DNA from: an uncultured Flavobacteriaceae bacterium
GTDB taxonomy: Bacteria; Bacteroidota; Bacteroidia; Flavobacteriales; Flavobacteriaceae
Reading direction: 5' to 3'
Length of the DNA: 64,000 bases
NCBI GenBank assembly: GCA_947494715.1
Contig: CANLWG010000002.1
Location: forward strand, 124,001-188,000
Part shown: positions 55,896 through 64,000 of the stretch, in pieces
Position numbering within the stretch: the stretch's first letter is position 1
Layout: every line of letters begins with the position of its first letter
Translations under genes and position numbers: made by a program
Notes under the pieces: generated by a model
What the model saw: only the letters and a program-made list of their open reading frames with translations
Database searches by the model: none
Told to the model about the DNA's origin: nothing

Positions 55896-56821
55896 AGGAA
55901 GTATTGGTTGTCTATTACTCCCAAACAGGGCAGTTGTTGGATATTCTGGAAAATATGGTCTCCCCATTAAAACAGGAGAACATTACTGTTTCCTATTATA
56001 GAATTATCCCAAAGGAACGATACGAATTTCCGTGGGAGAAGGAAAAATTTTTCGATTGCTTCCCCGAATCCTTTTTGCAAATTCCCTCCGAGTTCCACCC
56101 GCCAGAAGAGGAAATCCTTAAGAAAAAATACGATTTGGTTATTTTGGGTTATCAGGTGTGGTACCTAACCCCTTCCATTCCTATCAATTCTTTTTTAAGA
56201 TCTGATATTGGGAAATCGCTTTTAAAGGATAGACCGGTCCTGACCGTTGTCGCCTGTAGGAATATGTGGATACAGGCACAGGAAAAGATGAAAAGACTCC
56301 TGGTCAAAACAGAGGCCAAATTGGTTGGACATATTGCACTCGTAGATCGCCACATCAATCATATTAGTGTTATAACCATTTCGCATTGGATGTTGTCAGG
56401 AAAAAAAGACAGGTATCTTGGTATTTTTCCAAAACCGGGGGTTTCCGATAAGGACATTAGGGAGGCGAATAAATTTGGAGAACCCATCAAGAAGGCCTTG
56501 CTTGTTGAGGACTTTTCAAATTTGCAGGAAAATCTTCTAAAGCTAGGTGCGGTTCACATCAACCCATATTTAGTGCTTACCGATAAAAGAGGCAATGTAT
56601 TATTCTCCAAATGGGCCAACCATATTATCAAAAAAGGAGGGCCCGGCGAACCCCTACGACTCAAATGGATAAGAATATTCAAATATTATTTGTTATTTGC
56701 AATCTGGGTCATAGCACCAATAGTTTTTATTGTATTTTTGCTCACTTATTTGCCCCGGTACCGGAGGAAGGAAGAAGATAAGGTCTATTATTCCTCTGTA
56801 GCGTTAAAGGATAATAGATGA
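55892..56821 (+). CDS. darA: Dialkylresorcinol condensing enzyme DarA
   Basis: The best start is ATG 55892, overlapping the acyltransferase stop by four bases, giving 309 residues (an ATG at 55871 is in frame but lies inside that gene). The N-terminus KEVLVVYYSQTGQLLDIL resembles a flavodoxin fold, and the body has NLQENLLKLGAV. With DarB it condenses two acyl units to a cyclohexanedione that becomes a 2,5-dialkylresorcinol. It ends in ATGA with darB, so both are co-translated. Confidence 0.85.
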   Translation: MKEVLVVYYSQTGQLLDILENMVSPLKQENITVSYYRIIPKERYEFPWEKEKFFDCFPESFLQIPSEFHPPEEEILKKKYDLVILGYQVWYLTPSIPINSFLRSDIGKSLLKDRPVLTVVACRNMWIQAQEKMKRLLVKTEAKLVGHIALVDRHINHISVITISHWMLSGKKDRYLGIFPKPGVSDKDIREANKFGEPIKKALLVEDFSNLQENLLKLGAVHINPYLVLTDKRGNVLFSKWANHIIKKGGPGEPLRLKWIRIFKYYLLFAIWVIAPIVFIVFLLTYLPRYRRKEEDKVYYSSVALKDNR

Positions 56822-57951
56822 AGGACGTTTTTATTACACGAATAGCCAAGTTTTTGCCCAATGCCCCTGTGGATAATGATGGGATGGAGGAAAAACTAGG
56901 GATTTTGGGTGGTAAGACTTCAAAGGCCAGGCGAATCGTATTACGCAACAACAAGATAAAAACCCGTTATTACGCCCTAGACGACAATGGCAAGGTAACT
57001 CATAATAATGCCCAATTGACCAAAGAGGCCATTGAGCGCTTGTGCGATGACGACTTTACGATTCAAGACATCCAATTGCTGTCCTGTGGCACCTCCAGTC
57101 CTGATCAAATATTACCATCCCATACAGCTATGGTCCATGGTTTTTTGAAGAACGGCAATATGGAAATCAATTCAGTCTCCGGTGCTTGTTGTTCAGGGAT
57201 GAATGCATTGAAATACGGCTATCTTTCGGTTAAGACCGGGCAAGTAGAAAAGGCGGTTTGTGCGGGTTCGGAACGTAGCTCTACCTGGTTAAAATCCGAG
57301 GTGTATGAGGACGAAATAGAACATTTGAAAGAATTGAAGGAAAGTCCCATATTATCCTTCAATAAGGAATTTTTGCGTTGGATGTTATCCGATGGCTCGG
57401 GAGCGGTATTACTAGAACCCGTCCCCAGAGGTGAAGTACCCTTAAAAATTGAATGGATGGAGGGCTATTCTTATGCCTTTGAACTGGAAGCCTGTATGTA
57501 CGCCGGTGGTGATAAAGAAGAAAATGGGCACCTAAGACCTTGGAGCGAGTTTCCCGGAAGTGACTGGAGTAAAAAATCATTGTTCGCTGTGAAGCAGGAC
57601 ACCCGACTATTGGGCGAATATATTTTGGAGAAAGGTGTAAACAGCCTAAAATTGACCTACGAAAAATACGGTATCGGGCCAGATGATGTGGATTATTACC
57701 TACCTCATATCTCATCATACTATTTTAAGGATGGACTTTATGATGAAATGAAACGGCAAGGAATTGAGATGCCTTTGGACAAATGGTTCCTTAACCTCGA
57801 AAAGGTTGGCAATGTGGGTGCAGCATCCATCTATATGATGTTGGAAGAATTAGTAGGTTCGGGGAAACTCAAAAAAGGCGATAAAATATTACTACATGTC
57901 CCGGAAAGTGCCCGTTTTTCGTATACCTACGCCTATTTGACCGTTAGTTAA
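56818..57951 (+). CDS. darB: Ketosynthase DarB (KAS III-like) for dialkylresorcinol
   Basis: The 377-residue protein has the KAS III-type active-site Cys in SGACCSGMNAL and a His in the PHISSYYF segment. It begins four bases before the darA stop. DarB joins two beta-ketoacyl chains with DarA to form the resorcinol ring of flexirubin-like pigments. It is directly followed by a hotdog dehydratase gene. Confidence 0.9.
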   Translation: MKDVFITRIAKFLPNAPVDNDGMEEKLGILGGKTSKARRIVLRNNKIKTRYYALDDNGKVTHNNAQLTKEAIERLCDDDFTIQDIQLLSCGTSSPDQILPSHTAMVHGFLKNGNMEINSVSGACCSGMNALKYGYLSVKTGQVEKAVCAGSERSSTWLKSEVYEDEIEHLKELKESPILSFNKEFLRWMLSDGSGAVLLEPVPRGEVPLKIEWMEGYSYAFELEACMYAGGDKEENGHLRPWSEFPGSDWSKKSLFAVKQDTRLLGEYILEKGVNSLKLTYEKYGIGPDDVDYYLPHISSYYFKDGLYDEMKRQGIEMPLDKWFLNLEKVGNVGAASIYMMLEELVGSGKLKKGDKILLHVPESARFSYTYAYLTVS

Positions 57952-58392
57952 ATGAACCTCCTCAAAGGTCCCATAACCGATCAAGACTTCCTGCTCGGAC
58001 TAATTCCCCAGAAACATCCTTTTGTAATGGTGGATAAATTATTTTACTTTTCCCATGAGAAAATTGTTTCTGGACTTACCATCAGGAAAGAAAATTTATT
58101 TACGAGGAATGAAATGTTCAAGGAACCCGGACTTATCGAAAACATGGCACAGACTGTAGCGCTACATACCGGATACCATTATTTTTTAAAAAACCAGGAT
58201 GCCCCAATGGGATACATCGGTGCCATTGCCAAAGTAGAAATCGATTCCCTTCCCGTCCTAGGACAGGAGCTTATGACAACTGTTACTATCCTACATGACA
58301 TTATGGGAGTTACTTTGGTAGAGTCTCAAATTGAGTGTGACGGATCCCTGATAGCAACTGGTAAAATGAAAACTGTACTGGCCAATAGGTGA
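57952..58392 (+). CDS. FabZ/ApeP-type 3-hydroxyacyl-ACP dehydratase 1
   Basis: The 146-residue hotdog protein has KHPFVMVDKL and the catalytic Glu in LIENMAQTVAL, as in FabZ-like dehydratases. It removes water from the 3-hydroxyacyl chain to give the double bonds of the polyene. It starts directly at the darB stop and overlaps the next gene by four bases. Confidence 0.85.
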   Translation: MNLLKGPITDQDFLLGLIPQKHPFVMVDKLFYFSHEKIVSGLTIRKENLFTRNEMFKEPGLIENMAQTVALHTGYHYFLKNQDAPMGYIGAIAKVEIDSLPVLGQELMTTVTILHDIMGVTLVESQIECDGSLIATGKMKTVLANR

Positions 58393-58847
58393 AAAATGCA
58401 CGCCTACATATCGACATTAAAAAGTTTCTTCCCCACAGGGAACCTATGCTTATGGTAAGTACCATGCCCTATCTTGATGCCAACTCCGTTATTGCCGAAT
58501 TCCATATAACCGAGGATTGCATTTTTGTAAACAACAATAGGCTATCAGAAACAGGACTCATAGAAAACGCTGCCCAAGCCTGCTCGGCTATTGTAGGGCA
58601 AAGCTATTTTGAAACGGACGACCTAGAGGGAAAGGGCAACAAAGTCATAGGATATATCAGTGCCATTAAGAAAGTAGAAATATTTCAATTACCCACAGTA
58701 GACGAGACACTGGTCACCAAAGCGAAATTGATTTCCCGTTATGATACCGAAGGGCTCAGTATTTGTACCATAACAGGCTCCATTTTTAGAAAAGATGATT
58801 TAATCGTAGATTGTACCTTGAATTTTTTAATTCACGAAGTCCAATGA
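58389..58847 (+). CDS. FabZ-type 3-hydroxyacyl-ACP dehydratase 2
   Basis: The 152-residue hotdog protein has HREPMLMV and the Glu motif LIENAAQACSA. The start is GTG 58389, overlapping the previous stop in GTGA, because no in-frame ATG fits. It may work with the first dehydratase as a pair, as FabA/FabZ-like partners sometimes do, to set polyene double bonds. Confidence 0.8.
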   Translation: MKNARLHIDIKKFLPHREPMLMVSTMPYLDANSVIAEFHITEDCIFVNNNRLSETGLIENAAQACSAIVGQSYFETDDLEGKGNKVIGYISAIKKVEIFQLPTVDETLVTKAKLISRYDTEGLSICTITGSIFRKDDLIVDCTLNFLIHEVQ

Positions 58848-59245
58848 AAAAGGGCGAAGTGCCTCAGCACAAAAGTATACTTGAATCCGCCAATCTCCGG
58901 GAAATGTGCTATGCCGTGGATGAAAACGGGGAGTACACCACTGAACTCAGCACAGGCTGGAATCCCAAGACGATTGCCCTTGAAAATGCGTTAAAGGAAA
59001 TTGAGGAACGTGTGGAAGATGCAAAGCAACGTGTATTAGCCAATGAGGCCAGCCCTATCGTATATTATATGGAGCTCCATAAAATGGACTTAAGTATCCT
59101 GTCGAGCTATGTGGGGCTTTGGAAATGGCGTGTGAAACGCCATTTTAAACCTTCGGTCTTTAAAAAATTGAGCTCCGGAACACTACAAAAATATGCCGAT
59201 GTCTTTGACATTACCATCGAAGAACTAGCGCATATACACCCTTGA
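58844..59245 (+). CDS. Conserved cluster protein of unknown function, HTH-like C-terminus
   Basis: From ATG 58844 the protein has 133 residues. It overlaps the previous stop by four bases. The middle is a coiled-coil-like helix (ENALKEIEERVEDAKQRV). The C-terminus SGTLQKYADVFDITIEELAHIHP resembles an XRE-type HTH end, but a DNA-binding role is doubtful with so short a domain. It may be an assembly or regulatory helper of the pigment enzymes. It is followed four bases later by the BtrH-like gene. Confidence 0.65.
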   Translation: MKKGEVPQHKSILESANLREMCYAVDENGEYTTELSTGWNPKTIALENALKEIEERVEDAKQRVLANEASPIVYYMELHKMDLSILSSYVGLWKWRVKRHFKPSVFKKLSSGTLQKYADVFDITIEELAHIHP

Positions 59246-59248
59246 ACT

Positions 59249-60244
59249 ATGCAAATAGATTTTACACATAAACAGTCCGCCCATTGTGAAAACGGGGTGG
59301 TATCCAACCTCATGCGGCACAATGGATTTGAGGTGAGCGAGCCTATGGTATTCGGAATAGGATCAGGGCTTTTGTTTAGCTACCTTCCTTTTTTAAAGGT
59401 CAACTATGCCCCAGTTTTTACCTATAGGGTAATGCCCGGTCTTATTTTCAATAGGTTTGCCAAGCGTGTAGGTATAAAAGTGAAAAGGGAAAAATTCAAA
59501 AAAACAGGGGATGCCCAGGCAAGATTGGATGCAAATTTGGCAAACAATAACCCGGTGGGGCTTCAAGTAGGTGTGTTTCAACTCCCCTATTTCCCTGAGG
59601 AGTATCGCTTTCACTTCAATGCACATAACATGGTAGTATATGGAAAGGAAGGGGATACGTACCTCATTAGCGATCCTGTAATGGAAGACGTGACCACGCT
59701 AACGGATAGAGAACTGGAAAAGGTACGGTTTGCCAAGGGAGCTTTTGCGCCCAAAGGCCACATGTATTACCCAATTGCCTTCCCAAGGACCCTTAATTTG
59801 GAAAAGGCAATCGTGAAAGGGATAAAACATACCTGTAGGGATATGACCGCTCCCGTGCCTATTGTAGGGGTCAGGGCAATGCGGTGGGTAGCCAAAAATA
59901 TTCGGAAATGGCCTCAAAAATTGGGAACCAAGAAAGCCAATCATTATTTAGGTCAGATTGTACGTATGCAAGAAGAAATCGGCACAGGTGGTGGAGGATT
60001 TCGGTATATTTATGCTGCATTTTTGCAGGAATCCAGCAAAGTGCTGAAAAACGAAAAGCTAAAGGAATTTTCAAAGGAAATGACTGAAATTGGTGATCAA
60101 TGGCGCGATTTCGCCCTGGAAGCTTCCCGAGTATATAAAAATCGTAGTGTACAGACCGATGCCTACAATAAAGTGGCAGACCAATTACTGGATTTGGCCA
60201 AAAGAGAGGAAACTTTTTTTCAGGCTTTGCGCAAGGCAGTCTAA
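59249..60244 (+). CDS. BtrH N-terminal domain protein, putative acyltransferase
   Basis: The 331-residue protein begins with a cysteine-protease-like fold: Cys13 in AHCENG, His in FNAHNMVVYG and Asp in ISDPV. This matches the BtrH_N/DUF4872 family; BtrH moves an acyl group from ACP to an amine. In the pigment cluster it is a candidate for the ester bond between polyene and resorcinol, competing with the LpxL-like acyltransferase. It is inference, as no activity is known here. Confidence 0.75.
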   Translation: MQIDFTHKQSAHCENGVVSNLMRHNGFEVSEPMVFGIGSGLLFSYLPFLKVNYAPVFTYRVMPGLIFNRFAKRVGIKVKREKFKKTGDAQARLDANLANNNPVGLQVGVFQLPYFPEEYRFHFNAHNMVVYGKEGDTYLISDPVMEDVTTLTDRELEKVRFAKGAFAPKGHMYYPIAFPRTLNLEKAIVKGIKHTCRDMTAPVPIVGVRAMRWVAKNIRKWPQKLGTKKANHYLGQIVRMQEEIGTGGGGFRYIYAAFLQESSKVLKNEKLKEFSKEMTEIGDQWRDFALEASRVYKNRSVQTDAYNKVADQLLDLAKREETFFQALRKAV

Positions 60245-60294
60245 AGGTTTTTGATTACCGAAACGCATTCGTTCCTTTGGAAATATGATAGCCC

Positions 60295-61038
60295 ATGATT
60301 CAAATCGACCAACTATCCAAAAAATATAAAGGTGCCGATTTTTATGCGGTCAAGGATTTAAGCCTTATAGTCCATGAAAAGGAAATTTTTGGTTTGTTAG
60401 GTCCAAACGGGGCGGGTAAGACCACTTTGATTTCCATGTTGAGTTCCCTGCTGAAACCAACTTCCGGATCCTTTTCCATAAACGGACTAGACTTCCAAGA
60501 AAGTAAAAATGAATTAAAACAACATATCGGTATAGTTCCCCAGGATTATGCCCTCTATCCTTCGTTGACCGCCTTTGAGAACTTACATTATTTTGGAAGT
60601 ATGTACGGACTAAAGGGCGATTCACTGCAAGAAGATATTGTATCGAATTTAAAAACGCTTGGACTTTATGACTTTGCCCACAAGAGGATACGCACCTTCT
60701 CCGGAGGAATGAAAAGGCGCATTAATCTTATTGCCAGTATTCTGCATGAACCCAAAGTGTTGTTCCTGGATGAACCCACGGTCGGGGTAGATGTACAATC
60801 CAAAAGTGTTATCCTGGAGCATTTAAAAAATCTCAATAGTAAGGGTACGACCATCATATATACTTCGCACCATCTGAATGAGGCAGAGCATTTCTGTACA
60901 CGGGTCGCCATCATAGACCATGGGAAAATTGTTTGTAAAGGAATACCGCAAGATCTGGTTGTTGAACAAAAAGGGGCAAATAATCTCGAAGAGGTTTTTC
61001 TGGCCCGAACAGGAAAAGCATTGAGGGATTATGCATAA
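60295..61038 (+). CDS. ABC transporter ATP-binding protein
   Basis: The 247-residue protein has Walker A GPNGAGKTT, the signature FSGGMKRR and Walker B VLFLDEPTVGVD. It overlaps the permease gene by 8 bases and should power export, probably of the finished pigment or its precursor to the outer membrane. Confidence 0.95.
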   Translation: MIQIDQLSKKYKGADFYAVKDLSLIVHEKEIFGLLGPNGAGKTTLISMLSSLLKPTSGSFSINGLDFQESKNELKQHIGIVPQDYALYPSLTAFENLHYFGSMYGLKGDSLQEDIVSNLKTLGLYDFAHKRIRTFSGGMKRRINLIASILHEPKVLFLDEPTVGVDVQSKSVILEHLKNLNSKGTTIIYTSHHLNEAEHFCTRVAIIDHGKIVCKGIPQDLVVEQKGANNLEEVFLARTGKALRDYA

Positions 61039-62296
61039 GCTTTGGGCCTCAACATATAAGGAATTTTTGCTGTTGACCCGGGATCTTGGAGGATTGGCCA
61101 TTCTCTTCCTTATGCCCTTGGTTCTGCTCGTGGTTATTACATTGGTACAGGACAGTACCTTTAAGACCATCAAAGAGGTCAAAATCCCAATTTTGTTGGT
61201 GGATCAAGATAATGGAACGGTTTCCAAAAACATTGGTGAAAGTCTTTCAGAAAGCAATTCCCTTGAAGTCATCAAAAAATCATCTGAAACAGAAGCCCTT
61301 AAACTGGTACAAAAAGGAGACTACCAATTGGCCATCATAATCCCGAAAGACCTGTCCAAGGACTTAGGCTCAAAAGTAACCACCAATGTGGATGGTATCT
61401 TGGCCAGATTTGGATTGGAAGAAGAGGATTCCGTTTCGACCACAACAAAAATTAAACCCAAGGAAATACGGCTCTATTTTGACCCTGCCACCCAACAGTC
61501 CTTTAAAAGTTCCATAAAAAATGGTATCGATAAAATGATTTCAAAAATCGAGACCAAGACCATTTATAAAGCATTTCAGGAACAACTGACGGAAGATGCC
61601 TCAGAAATTATTTTTGATACCGAAAGTTTTATCATTTTTACTGAAATTGTACCCGGAGGGGATAAGAATCCAATTCCAAACTCTACCCAGCATAATGTTC
61701 CTGCCTGGACTCTTTTTGCCATCTTTTTTATTATCCTTCCCCTTTCCATCAATATGGTGAAGGAAAAAAACCAAGGTACTTTTATACGCCTGCGTACCCA
61801 ACCTGTGTCCTATGCAACCGTCTTGGGAGGTAAGACCTTGGTGTTTTTATTGGTATGCCTGATTCAGTTCTCCTTAATGTTATTAATAGGCATTTACTTG
61901 TTCCCATTACTTGGACTGCCACGACTGGATGTCTCCGGTAAGTTGCCCCTGTTGTATGTAACCGCCTTCTTTGCTGGTCTAGCAGCTATCGGATTAGGGC
62001 TTTTGGTGGGGACCGTTGCCAAATCACAGGAACAATCGGCCCCTTTCGGTGCCACTCTGGTAGTTATTTTGGCGGCATTGGGAGGAGTTTGGGTTCCCGT
62101 TTTCGTAATGCCTCCGACTATGCAGTTGCTTTCTAACATCTCACCTATGAATTGGGGGTTAAATGCCTTCTATGATGTATTTTTACGCAATGTAGGGGTC
62201 TCGGAAATCATCCCGGAAATTTCGTTGTTGCTGGGATTTTTTATTTTGAGCACCCTAATCGCAATCATTTATTATGAGCAAAAAAATGCGGTCTAA
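61031..62296 (+). CDS. ABC-2 type permease
   Basis: The 421-residue protein has one N-terminal membrane helix, a large external domain and about five C-terminal membrane helices, the ABC2_membrane_3 layout. It pairs with the ATPase before it, and its 3' end overlaps the thioesterase gene by 23 bases. It should export a pigment component. Confidence 0.9.
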   Translation: MHKLWASTYKEFLLLTRDLGGLAILFLMPLVLLVVITLVQDSTFKTIKEVKIPILLVDQDNGTVSKNIGESLSESNSLEVIKKSSETEALKLVQKGDYQLAIIIPKDLSKDLGSKVTTNVDGILARFGLEEEDSVSTTTKIKPKEIRLYFDPATQQSFKSSIKNGIDKMISKIETKTIYKAFQEQLTEDASEIIFDTESFIIFTEIVPGGDKNPIPNSTQHNVPAWTLFAIFFIILPLSINMVKEKNQGTFIRLRTQPVSYATVLGGKTLVFLLVCLIQFSLMLLIGIYLFPLLGLPRLDVSGKLPLLYVTAFFAGLAAIGLGLLVGTVAKSQEQSAPFGATLVVILAALGGVWVPVFVMPPTMQLLSNISPMNWGLNAFYDVFLRNVGVSEIIPEISLLLGFFILSTLIAIIYYEQKNAV

Positions 62297-62723
62297 ACCC
62301 AAGAAGGAAATCAGTTATACAAGCCAGATACGTGTGCGGTTTGTTGAGACCGACCCCCTGGGTATTGTTTGGCATGGCAACTATATCCAATATTTTGAGG
62401 ATGGCCGTGAAGCTTTTGGAAGGCACCATGGGATATCGTATTTGGATCAGAAAGAGCATAATTTTTCCACTCCCATTGTGAAATCGAATAGCGAACACAA
62501 ACTCCCTTTACGCTATGGGGACGTTGCCACGATAAAGACCATTTATGTGGATTCCCCTGCAGCCAAGATGATGTTCCGATATGAAATCTATAATCCGGAA
62601 GAAGAATTGGTCTGTACCGGAGAAACAGTTCAGGTGTTTGTTGAGCTTGGCGGAGAAATGTCCTTGACCATACCAGACTTCTTTTTGGAATGGAAGAAAA
62701 AAGTTGGGTTGTTGGATGAGTAA
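62274..62723 (+). CDS. Hotdog-fold acyl thioesterase (4HBT family)
   Basis: The 149-residue protein has FVETDPLGIVWHGNYIQYFEDGREAF, quoted here in part as ETDPLGIVWHGN, where the Asp is the family's catalytic residue. An ATG at 62286 is an alternative start. It should free acyl groups from ACP or CoA. It overlaps the permease gene by 23 bases and the next KAS gene by 8. Confidence 0.85.
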   Translation: MSKKMRSKPKKEISYTSQIRVRFVETDPLGIVWHGNYIQYFEDGREAFGRHHGISYLDQKEHNFSTPIVKSNSEHKLPLRYGDVATIKTIYVDSPAAKMMFRYEIYNPEEELVCTGETVQVFVELGGEMSLTIPDFFLEWKKKVGLLDE

Positions 62724-63864
62724 GGTATATGTATCACATAATAGTATTGTTTCTTCCTTAGGTTACGATAGCCCTACTGTGGTCCAAAAAATAAAGGATA
62801 GGATTTCTGGGCTCCAAGCCGTAAGCGACCCAACACTGCTTGACCAAACCTTTTGCGCATCTCTTGTTGATATTGAAAAACTACCAGAGACCATTGGGAA
62901 TCCGGACAAGGAAGAAAACTATACACGCCTAGAGCAAATGTTATTGGTTTCCCTGGCAAAGGTAATCCACACATCCAAAATTAAGCTAACGGACAGGGTA
63001 GGGCTTATTATTTCCACTACAAAGGGTAATATAGATGTTTTGGACGATGATAACCCATTTCCTAGGGAACGGGGCTATTTGGCCGAATTGAGTAAAATCT
63101 TGAAGGATTTTTTCGGATTTAAGACCACCCCAATAGTCCTTTCCAATGCCTGTGTTTCCGGACTACTGGCTATTGCGGTGGCCAAAAGAATGATTTCACA
63201 AGGTTGTTTTAATCATGTATTTATTACCAGTGGTGATTTGGTCTCGAAATTTACCCTTTCGGGCTTTAATGCATTTCAGGCCTTGAGCATCGAACCTTGC
63301 AGGCCCTATGATAAAAACCGTTCGGGCATCAATATCGGCGAAGTAGCGGCAAGTGCTCTGATAACCCAGGACGATACCGCCCTAGCAGACGAGTCCGTAG
63401 TCATCTTAGGGGATGCTTCATGCAATGATGCCAACCATATCTCCGGTCCCTCAAGAACCGGTGAAGGGTTATATCGTAGCACAAAACTTGCTTTGAAGGA
63501 AGCAAAATTGCAACCAAAGGATATCGATTTCATATCTGCACATGGAACGGCCACCCAATTCAATGATGAAATGGAGGCCATTGCCTTCAACCGGTTGAAG
63601 CTGCAAAACACTCCATTGAACAGTCTAAAAGGTTATTTTGGCCATACGTTGGGTGCATCAGGTCTTTTGGAAACGATTGTGGGCATGCATTCCCTACATC
63701 AAAATACGGTCTTTGCCTCCAAGGGATTTAAGGAAATGGGCGTATCACAACCCATTAATGTCATTAAACAAACGGAATCCAAGATAATGGATACTTTCCT
63801 AAAGACATCTTCGGGATTTGGAGGTTCCAATACAGCCGTTGTTTTTAAAAAGGTAGCGGAATGA
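62716..63864 (+). CDS. Beta-ketoacyl-ACP synthase, second KAS of the pigment cluster
   Basis: From ATG 62716 the protein has 382 residues. Cys is in SNACVSGLLAIAVAK, His in SAHGTATQFNDEME, and His in KGYFGHTLGASG, so the triad is intact. The N-terminal half is more divergent than that of KAS II. It could work as partner of the first KAS or make the acyl chains of the resorcinol. It overlaps the previous gene by 8 bases and the next start by four. Confidence 0.85.
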   Translation: MSKVYVSHNSIVSSLGYDSPTVVQKIKDRISGLQAVSDPTLLDQTFCASLVDIEKLPETIGNPDKEENYTRLEQMLLVSLAKVIHTSKIKLTDRVGLIISTTKGNIDVLDDDNPFPRERGYLAELSKILKDFFGFKTTPIVLSNACVSGLLAIAVAKRMISQGCFNHVFITSGDLVSKFTLSGFNAFQALSIEPCRPYDKNRSGINIGEVAASALITQDDTALADESVVILGDASCNDANHISGPSRTGEGLYRSTKLALKEAKLQPKDIDFISAHGTATQFNDEMEAIAFNRLKLQNTPLNSLKGYFGHTLGASGLLETIVGMHSLHQNTVFASKGFKEMGVSQPINVIKQTESKIMDTFLKTSSGFGGSNTAVVFKKVAE

Positions 63865-64000
63865 TGGAAAAAAGATATTTTATATCGTCCTATTGCCATA
63901 TCCGGAACAATACCATTTCGCTTAACGGGGCAGCGATTTACCAAGGGCAACATCCCGATTTCAATTCCTTGGCCAAATCGGCCTATCGCCATTTCGAAAC
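63861..64000 (+). CDS. Start of a further pigment-cluster gene (cut by window edge)
   Basis: The frame starts at ATG 63861 (or the adjoining ATG 63864), overlaps the KAS stop in ATGA and runs off the right edge, so about 47 residues are visible (MEKRYFISSYCHIRNNTISL). They do not show a family motif. In related clusters, as far as I recall, a small KAS-like protein follows here, but this is not proven. Confidence 0.7.
   Translation, partial: MMEKRYFISSYCHIRNNTISLNGAAIYQGQHPDFNSLAKSAYRHFE

Noticed and set aside
1-64000. tRNA, rRNA, CRISPR and insertion sequences
   Set aside because: I looked at all gaps between genes and saw no cloverleaf, no array of repeats and no transposase or flanking inverted repeats.

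Overview
The window looks like a chromosomal segment from a marine-type member of the Flavobacteriaceae (Bacteroidota). The support is the mix of gene families: SusC/SusD pairs, ASPIC/VCBS lipoproteins, TonB-plug proteins, a dialkylresorcinol/flexirubin pigment cluster with darA and darB, a fused ccsBA gene, and promoter-like boxes of the Bacteroidota form TAnnTTTG. No rRNA, tRNA, CRISPR array or intact insertion sequence was seen.

Layout. (1) Positions 1-3178 are A+T-rich and accessory: the start of a DUF6734-like gene, a LanC cyclase, a class I lanthipeptide-type precursor with its terminator, and a DUF1919 protein. No dehydratase (LanB) is visible. (2) Positions 3469-9006 hold single genes: a TonB-plug protein with no barrel, a nucleoside hydrolase lipoprotein, a PAP2 phosphatase, a ferritin, and a tiny cysteine-rich basic protein whose start lies against a large dyad. 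(3) Positions 9003-27508, all on the minus strand, form a nutrient-uptake locus: a GntR-type regulator, SusC, SusD, two giant ASPIC/VCBS lipoproteins, a vanadium-haloperoxidase-like lipoprotein, a GH36-like alpha-galactosidase, a hexapeptide acetyltransferase and a sodium:solute symporter. (4) Positions 27688-37340, plus strand: a serine hydrolase, HemG, the fused cytochrome c synthase CcsBA, and a PaoABC-type periplasmic molybdenum aldehyde oxidoreductase with a small cysteine-rich follower. (5) Positions 37417-45918, minus strand: a respiratory gene set of a hexaheme lipoprotein, a cytochrome-like lipoprotein, a DUF5777 barrel, a Tat-type 4Fe-4S protein, an NrfD membrane subunit, a membrane-anchored partner, a cytochrome c, glutamyl-tRNA reductase and an OB-fold lipoprotein. 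(6) Positions 46341-48566: two secreted proteins of unknown function. The second sits between a relic of a neighbouring gene's 3' end and the intact gene. (7) Position 48711 to the right edge: a flexirubin/aryl-polyene plus dialkylresorcinol cluster, running off the window.

How the genes fit together. Regions 4 and 5 converge on haem and electron transfer: tetrapyrrole synthesis (HemA, HemG), haem attachment (CcsBA), and a cluster with at least seven CxxCH haem sites. The NrfD/4Fe-4S pair has no visible DMSO-reductase-family catalytic subunit, which makes this cluster the best candidate here for a poorly described system. In region 7 an ammonia-lyase can supply an aryl starter, the FabG/FabZ/KAS/ACP set can build a polyene, DarA/DarB can make the dialkylresorcinol, and an LpxL-like or BtrH-like acyltransferase may join the two.

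Limits: all calls come from reading motifs and context. No database search, alignment or folding program was run.
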